Origin: Tretioscincus oriximinensis
Lineage: Eukaryota; Chordata; Lepidosauria; Squamata; Gymnophthalmidae
Assembly: GCA_022410635.1 (NCBI GenBank)
Contig: JAJVDF010000239.1
Coordinates: forward strand, 672,117 to 736,116
Length of the DNA: 64,000 nt
Direction: 5' to 3'
The notes under the pieces were generated by a model. The model had not been told where the DNA came from. It worked only from the letters and a program-made list of their open reading frames with translations, and did not search any database. Of this stretch, positions 41,401 to 46,429 are shown piece after piece. Numbering within the stretch: the stretch's first letter is position 1; each line of letters starts with the position of its first letter. The position numbers and the translations under genes were made by a program.

Positions 41401-42371
41401 CTTTTGGTGGGCTTCCTTGTGTGGCTGCTTGGCCACTATAGACTGCAAGATTAGATGGGCCATGAAGTCTGATGCAATAGGCCAGTCCTTATGTTCTCAT
41501 GTTCACTTAGGAACTTCTCTTTAATAGTTTCCCACCACTGATCTAGGCTTCGTACACTGAATGTAGCTTACCACTCACCAAAATTAGAAGGGACTTGCTG
41601 GCATTCTCCTATAATATACTTAAACTAGTAGAGGATGGCCATTCCAAAGCTCGTGGATGGAACAGCCTTCTATCTGCCCCTCCAGTCTTAGTGTCGGTAA
41701 GGCTGCCTGTCAGGCTGGCGGCATCACCATTTTTCTTTTAGGTTGGCTGCCATTTTTTTAAGGTCAGCTCGTACTTCCAGTCCAGACTGGAAGAATGATT
41801 ACTGACACTTTTTATTATATATAATAGATAATAAATTGAATATACCTTTAAACTCATTTAATTTTCTGGGTCTTGTAAGGTCTGCTCTTTCCAACTCACT
41901 ACCTTTGAGCTAAAAACTAAACAAATCTCAGCTTCAGGTTCCAACAGAATTTTCTTCCAGGTTTTAATCAGGTTGGAACAGAGCACGTATGGGTTTGATT
42001 ATGAACGTTCAAACCCTTACACACAACACCTCCTCTGCGTTAATGGTTTGACAGTGTAGGCTGAAGATACTTTAGCTGACAACCCTGCCTTTCATTTCAG
42101 AGTAGATACTCTCACAACAGGGATCCTGGGAAGAAAGAATAAAGTCACTGTTGATTACCTCCTTGGTTGCCAAAAGCCTGAATGGCGGATTTGTGTTTGG
42201 CTGCCAAAGCCAAGGGTGCAGCTGAACTGGGCACATGGGGTTGGCAGATGACAAGACAGGCATCCACTGTCTTCGGTGTACTTTCCCAGAAGCCAACAAG
42301 CACAGCTGTCGACCAGCCTGGCGTAGCTGGGCCAGGTTCTCCAGTGTCAACATTGCTTTCCTCCAATTCAT
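20267..42371 (-). CDS. MTIF2: MTIF2, mitochondrial translation initiation factor IF-2
   Basis: Thirteen coding exons join with every phase matching to 2175 bases, 724 residues plus stop (human 727 as recalled). The Arg/Leu-rich N-terminus is a likely mitochondrial presequence. The GTPase domain has G1 GHVDHGKT (about residue 185), G3 DTPGH (about 232) and G4 NKCD (about 286), followed by IF2 beta-barrel segments ([25 protein letters not shown]) and the C-terminal domain ending TSWDPGF-like (ISWDPGF). The GTP-bound factor brings formyl-Met-tRNA to the mitochondrial ribosome. The ATG exon starts with a 3' splice acceptor seven bases upstream of the ATG, so at least one 5' non-coding exon exists, probably near the CpG block at 46 kb shared with PRORSD1. 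Introns are full of CR1, L2 and MITE copies; no coding damage was seen. Confidence 0.97.
20487..20702 (+). mobile_element. L2 LINE fragment, left part
   Basis: The frame shows [19 protein letters not shown], the L2 RT C-terminal region. It continues at 21053 after an inserted CR1. Confidence 0.7.
20703..21052 (-). mobile_element. CR1 3' end inserted in L2
   Basis: ATTCTATG-tailed CR1 type reversed: ATAGAACCATAGAGTTGGAAGG start, then CCAACTCCTTGCTTAATGCAGG. It splits an L2 copy. Confidence 0.85.
21053..21230 (+). mobile_element. L2 LINE fragment, right part
   Basis: CCAGACCCTGATCAAAACCCACCTGTTC and the 3' end TCTTCAGGCGAAGGGCAGGATATAAAT continue the L2 copy left of the CR1. Confidence 0.65.
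21610..21757. mobile_element. MITE-like inverted repeat (AGGGTTRCC family)
   Basis: AGGTTACC...CCTGGGATAGAGGTTT is mirrored by AAAACCTTATCCCAGATTTTATCTGG. Related copies lie at 36905-37075, 38507-38625 and 40970-41090. Confidence 0.6.
21885..22070 (+). mobile_element. SINE family 2
   Basis: GCCAGTTTGGTGTAATGGTTTGAG head, CTCTCAGCCCCACCTACTTCAC middle, AGCTATGTGAGCTGCCC end, running into an ATT repeat. Confidence 0.8.
22068..22132 (+). repeat. (ATT)n microsatellite, interrupted
   Basis: Tandem ATT units interrupted near 22094-22110, at the 3' end of a SINE. Confidence 0.9.
22282..22422 (-). CDS. MTIF2: MTIF2 coding exon 12
   Basis: Encodes [20 protein letters not shown], then [20 protein letters not shown]. 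Acceptor TCCCTCAG, donor GTGAGT. Confidence 0.95.
22640..23000 (-). mobile_element. L2 LINE fragment
   Basis: The reverse strand reads an eroded L2 RT end with [12 protein letters not shown]. Open frames here are remnants. Confidence 0.65.
23230..23394 (-). CDS. MTIF2: MTIF2 coding exon 11
   Basis: Encodes [20 protein letters not shown], then the [19 protein letters not shown] segment. Acceptor GACTTGCCAG, donor GTAAAC. Confidence 0.95.
23640..23765 (-). mobile_element. hAT-like MITE fragment (GGGTGGGGAACC family)
   Basis: The reverse strand starts AAGGGTGGGGAACCTTTTCTTC and reads GCCATTTGGATATTTGTAACA, shared with 28010-28310 and, in part (the ATATTTGTAA stretch), 39000-39235. The terminal motif resembles hAT ends. 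Confidence 0.5.
23834..23974 (-). CDS. MTIF2: MTIF2 coding exon 10
   Basis: Encodes [20 protein letters not shown], then [20 protein letters not shown]. Donor GTAAGG. The acceptor is AAGCAG, chosen because it keeps phase. Confidence 0.95.
24826..24925 (-). mobile_element. CR1 3' end fragment
   Basis: AGAATCACAGAGTTGGAAGGGACC is the reverse of the ATTCTATG-type CR1 tail, followed by TTGTAGGCAGCCACCAGGTCTCC. Confidence 0.75.
25425..25530 (+). mobile_element. L2-type 3' tail
   Basis: GGCCGCCCTGAGACCTTCGGG, then ATAAGTATAAATAAATA, shared with the L2 and SINE family 2 3' ends. Confidence 0.55.
25905..26170 (+). mobile_element. SINE family 1
   Basis: Contains CGATGTGGGGAGG, AACTCAGCTATTCGAAAG, CATGGTGGGGAAGATAG and CTTGTAAGCCACTCTGAGTCCC. 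The extreme head is eroded. Confidence 0.8.
27363..27665 (-). mobile_element. SINE family 1, nearly complete copy
   Basis: Reverse of 17040-17292, with the intact junction between tail part and tRNA-like head (CTACAGGCTAGGAGAAGGTGCTCACCCC). It shows what the CR1 at 11738 interrupted. Confidence 0.82.
28010..28310 (-). mobile_element. hAT-like MITE (GGGTGTGGAATC family)
   Basis: The reverse strand begins CAAGGGTGTGGAATCTTTTTTCC and reads GCCATTTTGATATTTGTAAAA, followed by a GC-rich interior. Its sister copy, 39000-39235, shares the interior (GAGTGGAGGCAGC...CTGTGCTTTTT) in the same orientation. Confidence 0.55.
28590..28890 (+). mobile_element. L2 LINE 3' end
   Basis: The frame reads [20 protein letters not shown] and [20 protein letters not shown], diagnostic of the L2 RT C-terminus, followed by a CR1/SINE-like tail. 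Confidence 0.8.
29039..29291 (-). CDS. MTIF2: MTIF2 coding exon 9
   Basis: Encodes [20 protein letters not shown] through [16 protein letters not shown], the charged helical linker before the DVDGSVEA domain. Acceptor GGTTCTTCCAAG, donor GTGGGC. Confidence 0.93.
29455..30185 (-). mobile_element. CR1 LINE, internally deleted
   Basis: The tail (29455-29870) is joined to an RT-domain piece whose frame reads [18 protein letters not shown]. The intervening ORF2 sequence is missing, so the copy is deleted or recombined and inactive. Confidence 0.85.
30612..30816 (-). CDS. MTIF2: MTIF2 coding exon 8
   Basis: Encodes [31 protein letters not shown] and ILEVESE. Acceptor TCCTTTCAG, donor GTACTT. Confidence 0.95.
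30975..31290 (+). mobile_element. L2 LINE 3' end
   Basis: ACCTGCCCACACCATAAGATCTTC and the tail ATCCTGAGATCTAAAGGGTGGAATATAAA are typical of the L2 3' end; the frame is broken. Confidence 0.6.
31350..31486. repeat. Fold-back repeat (TCTAGCAA ends)
   Basis: The left arm TCTAGCAAGGGGGTCTTGATGC...AGGTAGGCAGCATGAA mirrors the right arm CATGCTGCCTATCTT...GTGCTACATTGCTAGA. Same family as 43551-43711. Confidence 0.75.
31488..31830 (-). mobile_element. CR1 LINE 3' end, old
   Basis: AGAACATAAGGGGATCC start and TCTAGTCCAGCATTCCAATTCACACAG mark a diverged CR1 tail. Confidence 0.7.
31831..31978 (+). mobile_element. CR1 3' end, ATTCTATG type
   Basis: ATCTTCAAACATCTGTCTAGCATGG then TATATGATTCTATG end. 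Confidence 0.7.
32125..32215. mobile_element. Degenerate hAT-like MITE
   Basis: GTGGGATCTGTAGTTTAGGAACATCTGAAG echoes the arms of 47556-47712. Confidence 0.4.
32712..32836 (-). CDS. MTIF2: MTIF2 coding exon 7
   Basis: Encodes [20 protein letters not shown], then [15 protein letters not shown] to DKGKG. Acceptor TCTGGTACAG, donor GTAAGC. Confidence 0.95.
33435..33695 (-). mobile_element. SINE family 2, well preserved
   Basis: L2-like tail (reverse) GTATAGGGTGGAATATAAG, body TAGGTGGGGCTGAGAGAGTTC, head CCACTACCCCAAACTGGC. Confidence 0.85.
33757..34338. mobile_element. Possible DNA transposon carrying a CR1
   Basis: GGCTGTGTCCAGACAG at the left and the reverse of GGCTATATCCACAGAG at the right are similar inverted ends. 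A CR1 piece sits at 33975-34063. No transposase frame and no convincing target duplication were found. Confidence 0.35.
33975..34063 (-). mobile_element. CR1 3' end fragment
   Basis: AAGAACATAAGAAGAGCCATACTGG to CCACCAGATGCACCTT, very close to the young copies at 10508 and 11738. Confidence 0.85.
34478..34617 (-). CDS. MTIF2: MTIF2 coding exon 6
   Basis: Encodes [20 protein letters not shown] (G4 motif NKCD), then [16 protein letters not shown] and ISALK (G5). Acceptor CTCTTTCAG, donor GTAACC. Confidence 0.96.
34905..35265 (+). repeat. Long polypurine (AG) tract
   Basis: About 360 bases almost entirely A and G on the plus strand. Open frames over it are artefacts. Such mirror-rich purine DNA can adopt triplex structures; that is general knowledge, not shown here. 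Confidence 0.9.
35265..35495 (-). mobile_element. SINE family 2
   Basis: AGTAGGTGGGGCTGAGAGAAC and GAATTGAACCAGGAGACTTCC match the family; the head ends near TACACCAGACTC. Confidence 0.75.
35520..35696 (-). CDS. MTIF2: MTIF2 coding exon 5
   Basis: Encodes [20 protein letters not shown] with the G3 motif, then [18 protein letters not shown]. Acceptor TTGCTTTTCTAG, donor GTAAAA. Confidence 0.97.
35949..36109 (-). CDS. MTIF2: MTIF2 coding exon 4
   Basis: Encodes [20 protein letters not shown] (P-loop), then [11 protein letters not shown]. Acceptor TTTTCATTGCAG, donor GTATGG. Confidence 0.97.
36741..36823. repeat. Inverted repeat, 18-19 bp arms
   Basis: AGGCCCAAGCCTGGAGCTT-type left arm pairs with GAGCTCCAGGCTTGGGCCT on the right. 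It may be the end of a SINE or MITE hybrid; not classified. Confidence 0.65.
36905..37075. mobile_element. MITE-like (AGGGTTRCC family)
   Basis: Internal TTGCACCTTTAATGG / CATTAAAGGTGCAAA mirror arms and the terminal GGGAACCCTAG match the family at 21610, 38507 and 40970. Confidence 0.55.
37255..37470 (-). mobile_element. CR1 LINE 3' end, diverged
   Basis: GATATAAGAGGAGCCCAGCTGAATC and TGTGTCTCACACAGC mark the tail, extending almost to MTIF2 exon 3. Confidence 0.75.
37504..37675 (-). CDS. MTIF2: MTIF2 coding exon 3
   Basis: Encodes [20 protein letters not shown], then [20 protein letters not shown]. Acceptor TTTGCACACAG, donor GTAACA. Confidence 0.95.
37937..37954 (+). repeat. (CA)n microsatellite, short
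   Basis: About nine CA units after a C run containing an N. Confidence 0.85.
38507..38625. mobile_element. MITE-like (AGGGTTRCC family)
   Basis: CTAGGGTTACCAGATAAAATC and CTATTAAAGGTTTCAAA retain parts of both arms. Confidence 0.5.
38625..38770. repeat. Degenerate fold-back repeat
   Basis: ACCAAGGGGATTGCGTAGCACCTTATAGACTAAC resembles the left arm at 43551; the right half is weak. Confidence 0.45.
39000..39235 (-). mobile_element. hAT-like MITE, sister of 28010-28310
   Basis: Shares GAGTGGAGGCAGC, CTGTGCTTTTT, GGTATGGCC, CTGGGTGAT and ACAAATATCAAAATGGCCCTT with the other copy, in the same orientation. The terminal GGTGTGG motif is lost. Confidence 0.55.
39696..39807 (-). CDS. MTIF2: MTIF2 coding exon 2
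   Basis: Encodes [20 protein letters not shown], then [14 protein letters not shown]. The acceptor GAATGTTTTGAAG is weak but is the one that keeps phase with both neighbours. Confidence 0.9.
40450..40860 (-). repeat. Unclassified repeat with polypurine core, copy 3
   Basis: Reverse copy of 6425-6735: right flank GAGTTCTGTCATTGGT, left flank TAGTAGAATTAGCCCATTAT. The core is pyrimidine-rich on the plus strand and differs in length and order from copy 2. Confidence 0.6.
40970..41090. mobile_element. MITE-like (AGGGTTRCC family)
   Basis: CTAGGGTTACCACAAAAATCCTGGATAGAGGTC start, matching 38507 and 21610; the second arm is eroded. Confidence 0.5.
41430..41513 (+). mobile_element. CR1 3' end fragment
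   Basis: GATTAGATGGGCCATGAAGTCTGATGC to TTATGTTCTCATGTTC, an old ATGTTCTT-type tail. Confidence 0.65.
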
Positions 42372-42378
42372 CTCTCCA
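42159..42378 (-). CDS. MTIF2: MTIF2 first coding exon
   Basis: The ATG is at 42371-42369, seven bases after acceptor CTTGTTTGCAG. The 71 codons begin [18 protein letters not shown] and include [13 protein letters not shown], matching the human N-terminal pattern; donor GTAATC. The positively charged start fits a mitochondrial presequence. Confidence 0.9.
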
Positions 42379-43080
42379 CTGCAAACAAGGGAAAGCATTA
42401 GATGAATGAGGCACCTTCTGAGGTGTTTGGTCTCTTCGAGGCAACACACAAGTGCAAAGAACTTGAGCCAACGCAAAGGAACGTTCAACCCCTATACCAC
42501 CCAAAAGGTTGTGCAAAAGATGAAACGGGCAGCAGCCACTATGGCTTGTCATTGCCAAAAAAAGCAAAGCTCAGCTTGCCGGAAGTTTTGAATTCAGCAG
42601 ACTTGTTAGAAAATACAGAATCTATTCTCATTTGCCATTTGCACCCCACTGGAAACAAAAACTTGCATAGTCCAGATCCAAGAGTATCGTTTCAATATTA
42701 CAGATCAAAGAGGAAGGGGGGAATTTCCAGGCAGATGTGGCATCTGTTGCAGAAATTGAAGCAGCTGCATGCAACTTTTTTCCTCAATAGGTTTACTGTG
42801 ANGATAAAATGAAGTAACTGCATGCATACTACCTTGAGCTGCCTTGAAGGATAGGCAAGGCATGTGACCCCTTGACCCCCAACTGGTCCCATGAAAAAAC
42901 TATTTTTCGTTTTTGCAGGAAGAGAGAGAACCCAAGAACCTAAGAGGAGCCCAGCTGAATTGGGTCAGAGCCCATCCAGTCCAGCATTCTATCTCACACA
43001 GTCCCCACCCCCAATTGCACCTGGGCAGTCTCAAGCAGAAAAAGGAAAAACCTTTCCATGTTCTCAACTCCCTACACAAG

Positions 43081-43378
43081 GTAGTGGTAGCTAACAGCTT
43101 GGATAGTTTCAAGACAGGACTAGACAGGTTTATGGACACTAAGGGTATAAATGGATACTAAGATAGTTGTCTGGATGTAGCCTCCGGGATGGAGCAACAG
43201 GCAGGACTTTTGAAATACCATTTGCAGGGAGTCACGAACAGGAGCAGCATATTTTGCTTNCCTCTGTTCGGACTGCCCAGGTGCATCTGGTGGGCCTTTG
43301 TGTGACACAGAATGCTGGACTCGATGGGCTGTGGCCTGATCCAGTATGGCTCTTCTTATGTTCTTATGTTCTTATGGT
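43081..43378 (+). mobile_element. Young CR1 3' end nested in old CR1
   Basis: GGTAGTGGTAGCTAACAGCTTGG to three ATGTTCTT-like units, close to the 1-396 copy. The host CR1 resumes right after it. Confidence 0.9.
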
Positions 43379-43462
43379 ACTTCAGAATACTTCCTATTGC
43401 TCCATCCAAGGTTTTTTTTTGTATTTTTGTATTTTGTATTTGTTTTTTTGTGTTAAAAAAGT

Positions 43463-43463
43463 C

Positions 43464-43495
<32 letters not shown>
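43463..43495 (+). repeat. (AAT)n microsatellite
   Basis: About ten AAT units following a T-rich stretch, inside the old CR1. Confidence 0.9.
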
Positions 43496-43550
43496 GATCC
43501 ATCCAATTAGCTATGTATACTCTTGGCTTTCATGAATTGTCTAATCCTAT

Positions 43551-43711
43551 AAAAGGGGCTAGTAGCACTTATAGACTAACAGGAGAAAGGTAGGTGGCAT
43601 AAGCTTTCATTGACACGTCTTATACCACCCACTTTTCTCCTGTTAGTCTCTAAGTGTTACAAGTCCCTTTGCTGGACTTTCTACTGGACTAACATGGCTA
43701 TTTCTCTGAAA
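43551..43711. repeat. Fold-back repeat with target duplication
   Basis: The arms GTAGCACTTATAGACTAACAG and CTGTTAGTCTCTAAGTGTTAC pair around a centre near 43620. It is flanked by TTGTCTAATCCTAT (43537-43550) and TTGTCAAATCCTAT (43712-43725), a 14-bp duplication with one change that marks the insertion. Confidence 0.8.
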
Positions 43712-44367
43712 TTGTCAAATCCTATCTTAAAGCTATCTGGGCTGCTAGCTACCATCACCTCTTCTGGAAGTAAATTCCAAAGGTAGATAATCTTTTGGGT
43801 AAAAAAAATACTTTCCTTTGCCTGTCATCACTCTTCTGCTCATCATTTTCTAGNAATGCTCCCTGGTCNTAGTGTTTTGTTATAGAGAAAATATTCACCT
43901 TATTCATCTCATACATGATTTTAGACACTTCAGTGAGATCACCTCTCAAACGCCATCTTTCGAGGCTGAAGAGGCCCAGATGTTGTAGCCTGACTTCATA
44001 AGGGAGGTGCCTCAGCTTCCTAATCATTCTTGCTGCCATATTAACAAACTTTTAATTGCCAGAAACCACTGCAGAAGCCCCACCCCACTATGGGCTTTAT
44101 CTCAGGACAGGGTTTGGCCATCCATGTGCCAATATAGGCTATGGCAGGCCCCATTCATGAATGTCAGGCTCCTATTCCGAGATACTCCCCAGAATGAAGC
44201 TCATTGGAACAACCTAGATTCTTTTCAGACTTAACACACTTGTAAATGTCAGAAACCATTGCAAAAATGACTTTGTCCTTCTTTCAAACTGCTTCCATCT
44301 TGCCAGGGTGATGTATTTACTTTTACATAAGACCCAATCCTTGTCCCAACATCTATCCATCGGATTC

Positions 44368-45050
44368 ATAAGAACATAAGAGGAGCCCTGCTGAATCTAT
44401 TCCAGCATTCTGGTTCCCACAGTGGCCCACCAATTGCACCTGAGCAGTCTGGAACAGAAGAAGGCAAAATCCTCACCTGTTCCTGATGGCCTGCAATTGC
44501 TATTTCAAGAGTCCTGCCAGTTGTTCCATCTCAGAGGCAGCATCAAGACATCCATCCTAGTAGCTGTTTATACCCTTGGTTCCATGAACTTGTCTAATCC
44601 TGTATTAAAGCTATCCAGGCTGCTAGCTACCACCATCTCTTCTGGAGATAAATTCCAAAGGCCTATCACCTTCTGGGTGAAAAAAATGCCCCCAGTGTTG
44701 TGCGATAGAAAAAACAGTTTTTCTCTATTCACCTTATCCATGATTTTATACACTTGAGTCAGATCACCTCTCAAACACCATCTTTTGAGGCTGAAGAGAC
44801 CCAGACATTGCAGCCGGATTTCATAAAGGAGGTGGTCCAGGCTTTTGATCATTCTGGTTGCCCTTTTCTGCACCTTCTCTAGTTCCACATCTTTTTTGAG
44901 ATCTAGTGACCAGAATTGTACACAGTATTCCAGATGTGGCCTCACCACAGATTTATAAAGTGGCAAAACANCANTTGCTGACTTGTTTTCGATTCCTTTC
45001 CTAATTATCCCCAACATGGAATTTGCCTTTTTTTAGTTGCTGCTGCACAC
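44368..45050 (-). mobile_element. CR1 LINE 3' end with longer ORF2 end
   Basis: The reverse frame reads LPLYKSVVRPHLEYCVQFWS and KRWCLRGDLTQVYKIMD, then the tail. It is the longest single CR1 piece in the window. Confidence 0.9.
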
Positions 45051-45438
45051 TGGGGGATAATGTGAGATTCAGTAATAATAATACTGCTGAAAATCACAAA
45101 TGTCTATACCGTGTCAGTTCCAAGGTGAGACTGGAGCCTGGAGTTCCTTGGGGTTGTTGCGAAAACATCTGCCGTCTGAAAGCTGCACTAGGGAGACAGC
45201 TTTTGTTTCTGCTACAGAGACTATGGTAGTGGGGAGTGTTTGCAGAATTAGGATGCAACTTAAGAGGCCACAACAATAGCTAGGGCCTTGCTAAATCTAA
45301 AGTTATTTATTTTATACCCNGACCATATGTGAAGGTCTCGCATTTTCAGACACAACACTGCAAAACAGCTTGTTGCCTGATAAGGGAAGGAACGCTTGTC
45401 CCAGAATCCTTTGCAACGGAGGCCTAAGATAGCCTGTT

Positions 45439-45662
45439 GAACATAAGAACATAAGAACCTAAGAAGAGCCATCCTGGATCAGGCCACAGCCCATCNAGTC
45501 CAGCCTTCTGTCCCACACAGAGGCCCACCAGATGCACCTGGGCAGTCCGAACAGAGGAAAGCAAAATATGCNCCTGTTCATGACTCCCTGCAAATGGTAT
45601 TTCAGGAGTCCTGCCTGTTGCTCCATCCCGGAGGCGACATCCAGACAACTATCTTAGTATCC
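45439..45662 (-). mobile_element. CR1 3' end
   Basis: AACATAAGAACATAAGAACC to CATCCAGACAACTATCTTAGTATCC. Confidence 0.88.
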
Positions 45663-45708
45663 CCAGGCCCCAGGAACAGTGTTACAAGTGGCAAGTCTCA
45701 GACCACAT

Positions 45709-45709
45709 G

Positions 45710-45740
<31 letters not shown>

Positions 45741-45767
45741 TTTCTTCTTTCTTTCTTTCCTTCCTTC
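45709..45767 (+). repeat. (CTTT)n microsatellite
   Basis: Tandem CTTT units with TTTTCTTC interruptions. Confidence 0.9.
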
Positions 45768-46333
45768 ACTATAAAATGCTTAAAGTGGGGCAACCCCCAC
45801 CACCACCAAACTTTCAGGGAGATGAAAAAGTTTTAGGTGGGATTAAAGGAACCATTCCCCATGACTCCCCAGGGCCAGTCCTCGTGTTGGGTGACAGAGG
45901 AAACATTTCTCCCCTGTCCAACTTCTCCGTCCCACGCAGAAGAGAAGAAAGGCAAATAAAGCGGAATGAAGGTCAGGCAAAGTGCTCCCCACCCCCCCCT
46001 TGGGCGGCCTTCCTAGGGACCCCAAAGCCTCTCAGGGCAGGTAAGGAGGGAGGTGAAAGGCAGGACGCGGAAGAGCTCCGAAGCAGAAGCTGCCATTGGG
46101 CGTCTGCAGAGGGAACGGCGAGCGGGAGGGGAGGCAGCGGGTCAGACCTACGGGCCAGCAGCGGGGCAAGCAAGGAGCACAGGCGCCGGGGCCTTCGCGT
46201 TCCCATGGCAACCGCTGCCCTCGCCCGCCGGCCCAGAACGGCGCAGGCCCACTTCCCGCCCACGTCACGAAGCTTCCTTGTCCGCCCTTCAGCTTCTCCG
46301 CCTTCCCCGAGCCAGGAGNAAGGGGAAGCCGCC

Positions 46334-46429
46334 ATGGCCGGCCAAGGAGAGCCGACCAAGCTCCGGCAGGCGCTGGAGAGTTACCTGCAGGGCTTGGGCA
46401 TCCAGGTGTGCTGCGTGGACCACCCGGAA
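46334..46429 (+). CDS. PRORSD1: PRORSD1 exon 1 (coding part)
   Basis: 32 codons, MAGQGEPTKLRQALESYLQG to VDHPE, then donor GTGAGT. Confidence 0.93.

Larger units (their letters stand above)
42925..44045 (-). mobile_element. Old CR1 LINE broken by later insertions
   Basis: Pieces at 42925-43080, about 43379-43410, 43496-43550 and 43712-44045 read in order as one reverse-strand CR1 3' end (tail, then the end of ORF2). Between them lie a young CR1 in the other orientation, a T-rich and AAT-repeat segment, and a fold-back repeat with target duplication. Confidence 0.8.

Noticed and set aside
42145..42567. 140-codon frame overlapping the first MTIF2 coding exon
   Set aside because: It is another frame of the same exon; the correct frame (start 42371) matches the MTIF2 N-terminus and keeps all splice phases.
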